A stretch of 64,000 nt of DNA, taken from assembly GCF_016809835.1 (NCBI RefSeq), contig NZ_JAFBIL020000008.1, forward strand, positions 186,001 to 250,000. The letters run 5' to 3'. This document shows, piece by piece, positions 44,270 to 53,257 of the stretch; within the stretch, counting starts at the first letter, position 1, and each line of letters opens with the position of its first letter. Under the pieces are notes generated by a model. It saw only the letters and a list, made by a program, of their open reading frames with translations. It had not been told where the DNA came from and searched no databases. Made by a program: the position numbers and the translations under genes. The stretch is from Massilia soli (GTDB lineage Bacteria; Pseudomonadota; Gammaproteobacteria; Burkholderiales; Burkholderiaceae_D).

Positions 44270-46384
44270 ATGAGCCCGGACCTTCCTGCCGCGTCATCCA
44301 ATGTTCCACCCGACGACGCGGGCGCATTGTCACTCGAGCATTTATTGCACCATCTTCCAGGGGTGGTGTACCGCTGCGAAATCGCCCACCCGTGGCGCAT
44401 GGAATACATCAGTCCCGGCATCGAAAAGCTGACCGGCTACCCGGTAGCGGCATTCCGGGACGGTGACGTCACCTTCGGCAGCGTCATCCATCCGGACGAC
44501 CGCGACAAGGCCTCGCGCACCGTCGACCAGGCCTTGCACACCGGCGAGCCGTTTCAGCTGACCTACCGCATCGTCACCGCGGCGGGCGACATCAAATGGG
44601 TGTGGGAGCAAGGCGCTGCGCTGGTGGAAGAAGACGGCACGGCCGTCGCGATCCAGGGCTTCATGGCCGACTTCACGCGCGTACGCAAGGCCGACCTCAA
44701 GGTGGTCGAGCAAGCCACACTGCTCGACAAGGCGCGCGACGCCATCGTCGTCATCGACACCGACTCGCGCATCACCTACTGGAACCACGGCGCCGAGCGC
44801 ATGTACGGCTGGAGCGCCGGCGAGGCCGAAGGCAAGCTGTTGTGCGAGCTCCTGTACGAAGACCATGACGCGTTCCGGACGGCCTACGAAACCACGCTGG
44901 ACGAAGGCGACTGGCGCGGCGAGCAGTGCCAGCGCCGCCGCGACGGCAGCCTGGCGCATACCGACAGCCGCTGGACCCTGCTCGGCAGGGGAAATGGCCA
45001 CAGTCCCGCGGCGGCACGCAAGATCATGTCGATCAGCACCGACATCAGCGAGCGCAAGCAGCACGAAGACAAGATCTTCCGGCTCGCGTTTTACGATCCG
45101 CTGACCGACCTGCCCAACCGCGCCAACCTGCTCGACCACCTGCGCCGCGCGCTGATCGGCAGCGCGCGCACCGGCAAGTTCGGCGCGCTGATGTTCTGCG
45201 ACCTCGATCATTTCAAGACTCTCAACGACACCCACGGCCACGACGCCGGCGACATGCTGCTGCAGGCCGCCGCACGCCGCCTCGAACACAGCGTACGCGA
45301 AGCGGACATGGTGGCGCGCATCGGCGGCGACGAATTCGTGATCCTGATCGCACCGCAGGACGAAACCCGCGACGCGGCCGCGATGCAGGCCGAGACGGTC
45401 GCCCACAAGATCGTCACCGCGATGGCCGCGCCGTTCAAGCTGGCCGACTTCAGCTACGCGGTATCGGCCAGCATCGGCATGGTGGTCATTTCCGGCGCCA
45501 GCGACACCGTCGAATCGGCGCTCAAGCAGGCCGACAGCGCGATGTACCAGGCCAAGGCCAGCGGGCGCAACACTTTCCGCTTCTACGATCCCGAGATGCA
45601 GGCCGCGCTGTTCGCGCGGGCCGAGCTCGAAACCGGCCTGCAGCGCGCGCTGCGCAACAATGAGTTCGTGCTGTACTACCAGCCGCAAATGGACGAGAAC
45701 AACCACGTCACCGGCGCCGAAGCGCTGCTGCGCTGGGCCCTGCCCAACGGCGAACTGCGGCTGCCGGCCGACTTCATCCACACCGCCGAAGAGACCGACC
45801 TGATTGTCGATATCGGCATCTGGGTGCTGCGCACCGCCTGCCGCCAGCTGGCCATCTGGCAGCGCCAGCCCGACACCGCGCACCTGACCCTGTCGGTCAA
45901 CGTCAGCGCGCGCCAGTTTGTCGAGCCGAACCTGGTCGCGATGACCGAGACCATCCTGCGCCAGACCGGCGCCGATCCGAAAGGGCTCAAGTTCGAGCTG
46001 ACCGAAAGCCTGGTGGTGACCGACTTTGCCAGCACCGCGCAGCAGATGCGCGCCTTGCGCAAGCTGGGCATCAGTTTCTCGCTCGACGATTTCGGCACCG
46101 GTTATTCATCGCTGGTGTGCCTGCGCAACCTGCCGATCGACCAGCTCAAGATCGACCACTCGTTCATGCGCGGCGTGCTGACCGACCGCAACGACGCGGC
46201 CATCGTGCGCTCGATCATCGCACTGAGCGGAAGTCTTGGTTTGCAGGTGATTGCCGAAGGCGTGGAAACGATCGGCCAACGCCAGTTCCTGTCCGATGCC
46301 GGATGCTTTGCCTACCAGGGCTACCTGTACGAACAGGCGATCTCGGAAGAACACTTCTCGCGCTACGCGCGCGACATGCATTAG
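44270..46384 (+). CDS. PAS-PAS-GGDEF-EAL cyclic-di-GMP signalling protein
   Basis: A 704-residue soluble protein. PAS/PAC domain 1 (about 20-140: LPGVVYRCEIAHPW, GFMADFTRVRKA) and PAS 2 (about 148-265) precede a GGDEF domain with the intact active motif GGDEF (G352-F356) in ARIGGDEFVIL. An EAL domain follows, with AEALLRWA (E484), NVSARQF, FELTESLVV, LDDFGTGYSSL and VIAEGVET. Both enzyme centres look complete, so it could make and break c-di-GMP. The in-frame GTG 42 codons upstream lies in AT-rich DNA, so the ATG is preferred despite a poor ribosome-binding site. It is divergent from the Calx-beta gene. Confidence 0.92.
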   Translation: MSPDLPAASSNVPPDDAGALSLEHLLHHLPGVVYRCEIAHPWRMEYISPGIEKLTGYPVAAFRDGDVTFGSVIHPDDRDKASRTVDQALHTGEPFQLTYRIVTAAGDIKWVWEQGAALVEEDGTAVAIQGFMADFTRVRKADLKVVEQATLLDKARDAIVVIDTDSRITYWNHGAERMYGWSAGEAEGKLLCELLYEDHDAFRTAYETTLDEGDWRGEQCQRRRDGSLAHTDSRWTLLGRGNGHSPAAARKIMSISTDISERKQHEDKIFRLAFYDPLTDLPNRANLLDHLRRALIGSARTGKFGALMFCDLDHFKTLNDTHGHDAGDMLLQAAARRLEHSVREADMVARIGGDEFVILIAPQDETRDAAAMQAETVAHKIVTAMAAPFKLADFSYAVSASIGMVVISGASDTVESALKQADSAMYQAKASGRNTFRFYDPEMQAALFARAELETGLQRALRNNEFVLYYQPQMDENNHVTGAEALLRWALPNGELRLPADFIHTAEETDLIVDIGIWVLRTACRQLAIWQRQPDTAHLTLSVNVSARQFVEPNLVAMTETILRQTGADPKGLKFELTESLVVTDFASTAQQMRALRKLGISFSLDDFGTGYSSLVCLRNLPIDQLKIDHSFMRGVLTDRNDAAIVRSIIALSGSLGLQVIAEGVETIGQRQFLSDAGCFAYQGYLYEQAISEEHFSRYARDMH

Positions 46385-46437
46385 CGCACCGTCCCGGCCG
46401 CGCTTCCCATGCCAACCGCGCCCGGCCTGACAGCGGG

Positions 46438-46890
46438 TTATTGGCGCGCCTGGGTCGCCTTGACCAGGCTGTTACGCACTGCGACCACGGTATTCTGGAC
46501 GGTCTTCAATTCCGCGGGCGACAAGCCGGACTCCTTGACCAGGTTCATCTCCAGGCCTTTTTCGCGCAGCTGGCGGCCGGCGCCGGTCAGGCTGACGATC
46601 ACCTGGCGCTCGTCGCTGGCAGAACGCTCGCGCTTGAGATAGCCGAGCGACTCGAGCTTCTTGAGGATCGGCGTGAGCGTGTTTGACTCGAGGAACAGCT
46701 TCTCGCCCAGGCTGCTGACGGTCTGCTTGTCCTCTTCCCACAGCGCGATGATCGCGATGTATTGGGTATAGGTGAGCCCGAGTTCATCGAGGATCGGCCG
46801 GTAGGCGCGGCCAAAAGCCAGGTTGGCCGAATAGATCGCGAAGCACAGGAAGTCGGCCAGCTTCGGTTTTTTCGCGTTTGCAGATTTCAT
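46438..46890 (-). CDS. MarR-family regulator, OhrR-like
   Basis: A 150-residue winged-helix regulator. The early Cys in LADFLCFAIYSANLAFGRAY (C16) sits at the place of the peroxide-sensing Cys of OhrR. The DNA-binding part is SSLGEKLFLESNTLTPILKK and the wing is RSASDERQVIVSLT. OhrR normally represses ohr, an organic hydroperoxide reductase, but no ohr gene is adjacent, so the target may lie elsewhere. The ATG follows a GAG-type site. Confidence 0.87.
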   Translation of the reverse strand: MKSANAKKPKLADFLCFAIYSANLAFGRAYRPILDELGLTYTQYIAIIALWEEDKQTVSSLGEKLFLESNTLTPILKKLESLGYLKRERSASDERQVIVSLTGAGRQLREKGLEMNLVKESGLSPAELKTVQNTVVAVRNSLVKATQARQ

Positions 46891-47210
46891 GGTTGTTCTC
46901 TGACCTCGGAAAATCCATTATATAGCGAGCGCGATTGAGTCGGAACAGATCTGCGCGCACGATACCCATGCGCTCCGATACCCTGGCTCCCATCCAGGTA
47001 CCGCCGGGCTGGACGGTTCCGCAAATCGGAAGTTACAGAGCGATCAGAACAACAGGTCAATAGAATGTCGTATTTTTGCCGTCACGCAATTATTTTCTGG
47101 TGCACGCATCGACCAGCCGCTATGATCCGAAATGTTCACCCCATTTGTGAACCACGCAACTCCGGCCTTGTCCCCGCCGATCGATACTTCATCTTTCGGA
47201 GCTGGATACC
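46891..47210. promoter_or_regulatory. Divergent intergenic region between marR and the receiver-AraC gene
   Basis: 320 bp without a supportable gene. It should contain the promoters of the MarR gene (left) and of the receiver-AraC gene (right). The only clear structure is GTTCAC-N7-GTGAAC at 47134-47152, listed separately. Confidence 0.5.
47134..47152. promoter_or_regulatory. Inverted repeat GTTCAC-N7-GTGAAC, candidate operator
   Basis: Perfect 6-bp arms, seven bases apart, about 60 bp upstream of the receiver-AraC start. The position is right for autoregulation or for another dimeric factor. Confidence 0.45.
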
Positions 47211-47972
47211 ATGACCTCCCCATTTCACCGCCGGGCATACGCCAAGATCCTGATGATCGACGACAGCGCATTCGAGCAATGCCGGGTCGCCGACATGCTG
47301 CTCGACCTTCCTTATCAGCTCTCGCTGGCCGGCAACGGCAAGATTGGCTACGAACTGGCGCTGAGCGACCGCCCCGACCTTATTCTGCTGGACCGGCGCA
47401 TGCCGGTCATGGATGGCGACAGCTGCTGCCGCATGCTCAAGGCCAACCCCGCGACCCGCGACATTCCGGTAATTTTCCTGAGCGGATCGGATTCGCCGGA
47501 AGAGCGCGCACAGGGACTCCAGATCGGCGCCGCCGATTTCGTCTCCAAGCCTTTTTATCCTGGTGAACTACTGGCGCGCATCCGCATCCACCTCGAACTG
47601 GCCAGGTACCAGCATACAGCTCCGGTCGAGCAGGCCGCGAGCGCCTGCAGCGACGAGGTGCTGGTCGAGGCGGCCAAGAACCACATTGCCAGCTGCTTGT
47701 CCGACCTGCCCTCGCTGGACGACATCGCCAGGGCCGTCGGCACCTACCGCGAAAAGCTGAGCGACATTTTCCGCCAGCGTACCGGCCAGAGCGTATTCGA
47801 ATTCGCGCGCGACTGCCGCATCAACCGCAGCGCGCAACTGCTGCGCGAGACCGCGATGGACGTGCGCGACATCGCCACCCAGGTTGGCTTTACCAGCTCC
47901 GCCAATTTCGCCACCGCCTTCCGCGCCAAGACCGGTTCCACGCCGAGCGCATTTCGCCGCAGCCCCGGCTGA
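47211..47972 (+). CDS. Response regulator with AraC-type DNA-binding domain
   Basis: A 253-residue regulator. The receiver (about 10-130) has MIDDSAFEQ, LILLDRRMPVMDGDS with the phospho-Asp and FVSKPFYPGEL with the Lys, so phosphotransfer should work. An AraC/XylS helix-turn-helix pair follows (about 160-253): SLDDIARAVGTYREKLSDIF, FARDCRINRSAQLLRE and DIATQVGFTSSANFATAF. Receiver-AraC fusions are less common than NarL or OmpR types. No kinase gene is next to it. A GGAG site precedes the ATG. Nearest downstream loci are the pilus genes, a possible target. Confidence 0.92.
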   Translation: MTSPFHRRAYAKILMIDDSAFEQCRVADMLLDLPYQLSLAGNGKIGYELALSDRPDLILLDRRMPVMDGDSCCRMLKANPATRDIPVIFLSGSDSPEERAQGLQIGAADFVSKPFYPGELLARIRIHLELARYQHTAPVEQAASACSDEVLVEAAKNHIASCLSDLPSLDDIARAVGTYREKLSDIFRQRTGQSVFEFARDCRINRSAQLLRETAMDVRDIATQVGFTSSANFATAFRAKTGSTPSAFRRSPG

Positions 47973-48005
47973 CATCCATTCCGCAGTTGAACCTGTGTAG
48001 AATTT

Positions 48006-48049
48006 GACACAGCCCGCCCGACGCTTTTACCGCGTCGGCGGGCTGTGTC
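48006..48049. repeat. Long stable hairpin after the receiver-AraC gene
   Basis: Arms GACACAGCCCGCC-C-GACGC and GCGTCGGCGGGCTGTGTC pair over 18 bp with one bulged C and a seven-base loop TTTTACC. It lies 34 bp after the receiver-AraC stop. There is no T-tract on either strand, so it is either a Rho-type processing or stability element, or half of a bidirectional terminator. Confidence 0.75.
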
Positions 48050-48214
48050 GCCCTGCGCGCCGGCGCAGGGCCCCAACCGGCTCAAAATCTCTCAAAAAAT
48101 CACTTTACGATCTGCCAAGGCAGAGGTACTATCACATTCAAGGGTGTTTACCAAAAGAAATTACCCTGAACTTTATAGCAACACCCCGCCCACCCAGAAC
48201 CTGTGATCGCATAC

Positions 48215-48469
48215 ATGAAACGACTCGTTACCCTCGTAACACTGCTGACGCTGTCCGGAGCCGCCCTTGCCGGCGGCCGCAGCGATGCCATGCAGGTGAG
48301 CTTTGTCATCAAGGAAGCGTGCGTCATCCAGTCCGCGGCGCAGAACACGACGGTGCGATGCAATGTCGACGCGCCGTTCCAGATCCAGCATGCGCCGCAG
48401 CCGGCCCCATCAAGCATCGCCGCCCCCTCCCCGAAGACCGACGCCGCCGTCACCGTCATCACCTTCTAA
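48215..48469 (+). CDS. Very short spore-coat-U-like (SCPU) exported protein
   Basis: An 84-residue secreted protein. The signal peptide is residues 1-19 (LVTLVTLLTLSGAALA). The mature part begins like a Csu-type pilin (MQVSFVIKEACVIQ) and ends like one (AAVTVITF) but lacks most of the middle of the domain. Two cysteines could form a disulfide. It faces the end of the csuE-like gene, 9 bp away. It may be a truncated pilin or a small pilus-associated subunit. Confidence 0.6.
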   Translation: MKRLVTLVTLLTLSGAALAGGRSDAMQVSFVIKEACVIQSAAQNTTVRCNVDAPFQIQHAPQPAPSSIAAPSPKTDAAVTVITF

Positions 48470-48478
48470 GCTGCGCGC

Positions 48479-49456
48479 TTAGAAAATGATGGTCGCCATC
48501 ACCGTATCCTTGTAGTCTCCCGGCGCCGGCGTCGCCTGCGCGGGCACCCTCCCATACAATGTAATCGTCTGCAACGCACCGCTGCCGGTCCCGGCAAGCG
48601 TCGCGGTGCCGTTGCTGCCATCGCCCCAGGGCGCGCCGTCGAGCGTCGCCGAGATCTGATAGCCGATGGTGGCCGCGCTGGCGCCATGTTTCATGCGCCG
48701 CGCCGCGGGATTGTTGGCGACGCTGCCGCCGCTGAGCGCGATGCGGTACGGGTTATCCTTGGTGCACTGTACCCGCATCGCCGCCGTCGTGCGCACGTCG
48801 CTGCGCAGCAGGCCCTGGGTGCCGAACGCCAGCGCATCGGTATTGATCATGCAGTTGTTGCTGACGGTCGCGCGCGCGGCGAACGCGAACGCGGCGCTGT
48901 TGCCGCTGCTGGCGCAAGGCTGCGCGACCAGACCATAAAACGAGTAGTTGATGCTGCCGTTCAGGTTGGCGGTGTACAGCGTATCGCCGCCGCTCGTGGT
49001 GGCGGCCGCTTCGATGGCCGAAGCCGGCACTTTCCCGTACACCGCAATGGTGCGCGTCATCGTGCCGAGCGCGATCAGGCCGCCGAAGCTGGTAGAGATC
49101 GGCGTCGGCGACGATGGCACTGCCGGGCTGCCCCACAGCGCCGCCGGCGCATACGAACTGTCGCGGTACAGGCCGAACGCGATGGTGTTGCTGCCATGGT
49201 TCAAGGTGCGCACACTGGTATTGAAATTGGCGCAGATTGCAACGTTCGGAAACAGCAGCAACGGAGGAATTCCGGTCAGCAGGGTCCAGCTGCAGGTGAT
49301 CGTCAGGGTCCCGGTGGCATAGGCGTCGGCCGCGCCGACGGTGCTGTGGACGCCGAAGTCGACGTCGGTCATCGTGGCCGTACAGCTGTCGGCGCGGGCG
49401 GCGGCGTGCATGCCCAGGAGGGCCAGCGCCAGCAACAGCATCCGCACGGTGTTCAT
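48479..49456 (-). CDS. csuE: Csu-type pilus tip adhesin (CsuE-like), two SCPU domains
   Basis: A 325-residue exported subunit. The signal peptide is residues 1-22 (LLLALALLGMHAAARA). Two spore-coat-U domains follow (about 23-165 and 190-325). The first has DSCTATMTDVDFG and ends TMTRTIAVYGKV. The second has NNCMINTDALAFG and ends TITLYGRVPAQATPAPGDYK with VMATIIF. Two-domain SCPU proteins form the tip of archaic chaperone-usher pili, with the N-terminal domain binding surfaces. The start overlaps the usher stop (ATGA). It is the last gene of the operon. Confidence 0.86.
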   Translation of the reverse strand: MNTVRMLLLALALLGMHAAARADSCTATMTDVDFGVHSTVGAADAYATGTLTITCSWTLLTGIPPLLLFPNVAICANFNTSVRTLNHGSNTIAFGLYRDSSYAPAALWGSPAVPSSPTPISTSFGGLIALGTMTRTIAVYGKVPASAIEAAATTSGGDTLYTANLNGSINYSFYGLVAQPCASSGNSAAFAFAARATVSNNCMINTDALAFGTQGLLRSDVRTTAAMRVQCTKDNPYRIALSGGSVANNPAARRMKHGASAATIGYQISATLDGAPWGDGSNGTATLAGTGSGALQTITLYGRVPAQATPAPGDYKDTVMATIIF

Positions 49457-51726
49457 GGCGTTCCGTTCACGGCCTTGCATGCCAGGGGCCCGATCACCGG
49501 CAAGCTGCCGTCGGCCGGGCGCTTGAAACCGAAGCGCACTTCACAGGCGCCGTCGGCCGAGCGCAGCGTGTTGTCCGCGGCCAGGTCGTCGACGAAAGCG
49601 ATGCCATCGTAGCCAGCGAGCACGGTCGCGCCGCTGGCCATATTCCTGAACAGCGTTCCCGCCGCCACCGGTTTGCCGTCGGCGCCATGCAACACGACCG
49701 AGGCCGCCGAATATCGCTCCACCGTGAAGCGCGAGACCACGCCGGCCATTTGCTGCGGCACCACCTGCATGCTGGTGTTGGCGATGCGCGCATCGGGCGG
49801 CAGCGCACTGGTATCGATCGAAATCAGGTTATTGGCATACGGTACCAGATTGGGCACCAGCAAGTGGCCGCGCGCATCGGTACGGCCAATCCGGCGGTTT
49901 TCATGCACCACGGGCAGGTCCGCCACGCCGGTGGCCACCATCGCAAAGCTGCTCCCGACCTGGCGCGCGGCCGACAGTGCGCCATCCATGTACACCAGGG
50001 AACCGTTGACGTTGGCCGCCGTGCTGCGCAGCTCGCCCGTGCGCTGGGTGAACAAGGTGGCATGGCCGCCACTGCCCAGGTACTGCAGCTGCGCCTGGTC
50101 GAAGTCCTGGCCGCCGATATCGCCTTTCTGCAAGGTCCAGCCGAAACCGCCGCCGAAGTCGGGCGCCCGCGACATGCTGAACTGCCGGTTGTCGGCGCCG
50201 TTCTGGCGCCCCTTGCCCACGGTGCCGGCGATGCGGTTGCCCAGTGCGATGCTCAGCGTGGCCGATACGCCGCGCACGCTGCGGTCATGCTGGTCGCGAA
50301 AGCCACTGACGGTGACGTACACGCCGCTGCGCAGCGCCACGGCGTAGGACGCGGCCACGACGTTGGCCGCCGGCTGCATCGGGCTCTGGTACGACAGCCA
50401 GCTGAGGCCGACGCTTTGCCCCAGCGGCAGCGTCGCATTGATGCTGGCGCGGTCGCTGACCCTGGCCACCGGCGTGCCTTCGCCGGTGCCGAGGTCGGCG
50501 TAACGGCGCGATGCGCGCTGCGATTGCAGGTCGATGCTGAAGCGCGGCGCGATGTACTGGTAGCCGATGCTGCCCTGCGCGCCATCGCCGCGCCCGCCGC
50601 TTGCAGCCGCCGCGGCGTTGACAACCCCGAACTGCCCGATGCGCCACAGCAGCGCGGCGCCGCCATTGACGAGGCCGCGCCCGGCCTCGCCATGCGCCTC
50701 GACCGTCAGGTTGGGACCAATCCCATAGCGCCACGAACCCGACGCGGCCGGGCTGCTGGCGTAGTTGAACGACCGGGTGCTCCAGTCGCGCCGCACCGCG
50801 CCGAGCTCGACGGAATAGTCCGACAGTCCGGTCGCCAGCATCCGGCTGTCGACGTACAGCGGCAGCGACGACGACACCGAGCGTCCGAGCGCATCGCGCG
50901 TGATGATGGTGGCCTGCCCCGCGCCATTGATTCCGGCCACCTGGTTGACCACGAACGGGCCGCTCGGTACGTCAGCGGCAAACTGCTGCACGCCATTGAC
51001 GAACAGGCTCACCGAACTGGGCACGACCGCGGAACCAGCCAGCGCCGCTACCGGATAGGTCAGCAGATCAGGGCGCAAGGCGAAATTGCGCCGCCACTGG
51101 ACGCCGCCCATGCGCAGCGCGCGCGTCCAGCCCAGTGACGAACTGACGATATCGCCAATCTGCGTCGATTCAAGCGTCAGCGGGTTGGAACGCTGCCAGT
51201 AGGTATTGTAGCGGATGAAGTGGCGGCCCAGGCCGCGCAAGGTCGCCGTTCCGGTACTGCTGAACACGCCTTGCGGGGTGAAGTAGCGCAGCTCGGTGAA
51301 TGCGGCGGTGCGCCCGGCGCTGCCGCCGATTTGCGAATACAGGTCGTAATGCAGCAGGAATCCGGGCGACGCTACCCCTTCCGCCACCGTGCGCGTCGCG
51401 CGCGCGGCGAGCGCCAGCGGCTGGCGCAGTGCGTCGCTTACCTGAAGCACCAGCACCTGGGTCGCCGCATCGTAGGCGACGCTCAAGCCGTGCGCGTCGG
51501 CCAGGTCGAATTCTTCGCCGCTGATGCCGAAAGCTGCCGGATTCAGGTCCAGCTCGCGCAGGTTTTGCGCGCTGCTGCGCAAGCCGCGCGCACCTTCGGA
51601 AAACTGCAGGATCTTGCCGGTCGCCTTGCCGTTCAGGGTGACCTCCAGATACAGCTCGGCCGCATCGCAGTGCGCGGCAACAGCCATGCACATCACCGGC
51701 AAGAGCAGGAAGCGCGCGGCGTTCAC
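49453..51726 (-). CDS. csuD: Outer-membrane usher of archaic chaperone-usher pilus (CsuD-like)
   Basis: A 757-residue usher that exports and assembles pilin subunits. The signal peptide is residues 1-22 (MNAARFLLLPVMCMAVAAHC, cleavage after CDA). The N-terminal chaperone-binding domain has the start AELYLEVTLNG. The barrel and plug follow: FVNGVQQFAADVPSGPFVV is the plug region typical of the Csu class. The C-terminal domains end with GTLFRNMASGATVLAGYDG and CEVRFGF. Translation begins with GTG, in a GTGA overlap with the chaperone gene. Confidence 0.9.
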   Translation of the reverse strand: MNAARFLLLPVMCMAVAAHCDAAELYLEVTLNGKATGKILQFSEGARGLRSSAQNLRELDLNPAAFGISGEEFDLADAHGLSVAYDAATQVLVLQVSDALRQPLALAARATRTVAEGVASPGFLLHYDLYSQIGGSAGRTAAFTELRYFTPQGVFSSTGTATLRGLGRHFIRYNTYWQRSNPLTLESTQIGDIVSSSLGWTRALRMGGVQWRRNFALRPDLLTYPVAALAGSAVVPSSVSLFVNGVQQFAADVPSGPFVVNQVAGINGAGQATIITRDALGRSVSSSLPLYVDSRMLATGLSDYSVELGAVRRDWSTRSFNYASSPAASGSWRYGIGPNLTVEAHGEAGRGLVNGGAALLWRIGQFGVVNAAAAASGGRGDGAQGSIGYQYIAPRFSIDLQSQRASRRYADLGTGEGTPVARVSDRASINATLPLGQSVGLSWLSYQSPMQPAANVVAASYAVALRSGVYVTVSGFRDQHDRSVRGVSATLSIALGNRIAGTVGKGRQNGADNRQFSMSRAPDFGGGFGWTLQKGDIGGQDFDQAQLQYLGSGGHATLFTQRTGELRSTAANVNGSLVYMDGALSAARQVGSSFAMVATGVADLPVVHENRRIGRTDARGHLLVPNLVPYANNLISIDTSALPPDARIANTSMQVVPQQMAGVVSRFTVERYSAASVVLHGADGKPVAAGTLFRNMASGATVLAGYDGIAFVDDLAADNTLRSADGACEVRFGFKRPADGSLPVIGPLACKAVNGTP

Positions 51727-52433
51727 TGCTTGGCGACTGCGCTGGTCGCTTTGGCGTTGACATTCGACTCGATGACGACAGCGCCCGACAGGTCGGCCGT
51801 TTTATCGACGGCGAGCCGCCACTCGCGCGTGCGGCCGGCGAGCGCGTAGCCGAGCAGGCCCTTGCTCACTTCGAACTCCTTGCCGGCGACCGAGCGCAAA
51901 CGGGTGGCGCCGATCTGCGCATGCAGGCTGCCGGCGTTATGCACGCTCAGCATCCATTCGCCTTGCTTGCGCAACACCGACCACTGCAGCTGCGGTGCCG
52001 CGCGTTCGTCGGCCGGGAAAATAAACACGGGAACCGAGTAGCGCAGCCGGATGTCGACACCGGTGGCCGGGCCGTCGTCGCGTGGAATCTCGTCGATCAG
52101 GATACGGTAGCTCTGCTCGATGCTGGCGGCGGCAGCGCCGCGCTGGATCAGGCGGATCGTCTGCGTGCTCTTGGCGGGGATCTGGATGATCGGCGGGCTC
52201 GCAACGACCTGGTCGGTCGGGGTCAGCACATCGTCGCCGTCGCGCTGGTCCCACAGGTAAACCCGGACCTGGCCATACACCGGTGCATCGCCGAAGTTCT
52301 GCATCGAAATTCCGGCCGCGTTCTGGCCGGCCTTGAAGTTGATCATGACAGGCGAAATCTGCAGGTTCGCGGCCTGGGCGCCGGCGCCAGCCAGCGCAAT
52401 GGCGAAGAGCAGCAACGTCAGTATTCGCCTCAT
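51723..52433 (-). CDS. csuC: Periplasmic pilus chaperone (CsuC-like)
   Basis: A 236-residue two-domain chaperone. The signal peptide is residues 1-21 (LLLFAIALAGAGAQA). The N-terminal Ig-like domain begins ANLQISPVMINFKAGQN, and the F1-G1 region has PAKSTQTIRLIQRG with the positively charged cleft. The C-terminal domain includes RLRYSVPVFIFPADERA. These features match the sigma (archaic) fimbrial class rather than the FGS/FGL classes. It donates strands to pilins before usher delivery. The start follows a GAGG site. Confidence 0.9.
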   Translation of the reverse strand: MRRILTLLLFAIALAGAGAQAANLQISPVMINFKAGQNAAGISMQNFGDAPVYGQVRVYLWDQRDGDDVLTPTDQVVASPPIIQIPAKSTQTIRLIQRGAAAASIEQSYRILIDEIPRDDGPATGVDIRLRYSVPVFIFPADERAAPQLQWSVLRKQGEWMLSVHNAGSLHAQIGATRLRSVAGKEFEVSKGLLGYALAGRTREWRLAVDKTADLSGAVVIESNVNAKATSAVAKQ

Positions 52434-52442
52434 GCCAGCCTC

Positions 52443-52961
52443 TTAGAAGTAAACCGTCGCAGTGATTGTCGACTTGTAGCTATCCGGCGCCGGCGTATTC
52501 TGCGCCGGTATCTCGCCGTACACCGTCAAAGTCTGCTGGGTGCCATTGCCGGTGCCTGCCATGGTGTTGGTTCCCTGGGTGTTGCCCCACGGCGTGGAAC
52601 CGGCTGCCTGGTACAGATTGAACTGCACGACGCCCGTGTTGGCGCCAGTACCGCTCATGTAGCGCGTGGTGCCGGACGAGCCGCTACCAGTTCCGGCGTT
52701 CAAGCCAATATTGTAAGCGGTCGTGTTGGTGCACGTGACGTTGATGCTCGACTGCGCGTTCACCGTGGTCGCCAGGACGCCCTGGCTCTGGCCGAAATCC
52801 ATCCCATTGGTGCCGATCGTGCAATCGGCGACGATGCGCATCGTCACATCGAAGGTCGACGATTTACTGCCGTTGCTGTACACGGCCGCGCTGCCAAGGA
52901 CCGGCATCAGGAGTACCGCAGCGAATACGACGGCGTGGCGCTTTGCTCTTGCTTTCAACAT
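52443..52961 (-). CDS. csuA/B: Major pilin of Csu-type pilus (CsuA/B-like)
   Basis: A 172-residue pilin. The signal peptide is residues 1-26 (VVFAAVLLMPVLGSAA). One SCPU domain follows, with the donor-strand start STFDVTMRIVADCTIG, the cysteine pair (VADCTIG, VTCTNTT), many Gly/Ser/Thr residues and the ending YGEIPAQNTPAPDSYKSTIT and VYF. It is the first gene of the operon and has a GAGGAATC ribosome-binding site. The remaining csu minor-subunit genes csuA and csuB are absent. Confidence 0.9.
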   Translation of the reverse strand: MLKARAKRHAVVFAAVLLMPVLGSAAVYSNGSKSSTFDVTMRIVADCTIGTNGMDFGQSQGVLATTVNAQSSINVTCTNTTAYNIGLNAGTGSGSSGTTRYMSGTGANTGVVQFNLYQAAGSTPWGNTQGTNTMAGTGNGTQQTLTVYGEIPAQNTPAPDSYKSTITATVYF

Positions 52962-53257
52962 GATGATTCCTCGCAGATGATGTCAAATGGAACATTTATT
53001 TCCCTGCTCCAACATGGTGTTCATTATCCAGAGGGGTTGGCGGCCAGAGTTTTGCTCAACGTCGGAACAGTTTTGATCGCCGCGGAAATTGGAAGAAAAG
53101 CGACAGTTTCCACGTAAAAAATTTGCCGTCGCGCTGAGGGTGTTGATCGGATGGCCGTCCGAAAAAAGCGCACGACCGTACGATTGAGGGCGACCGGTGA
53201 TATATTTGCCAGCGCTACGCCATTCAGCGTCCAGCTCAATCACACAAAGGAAACGCC

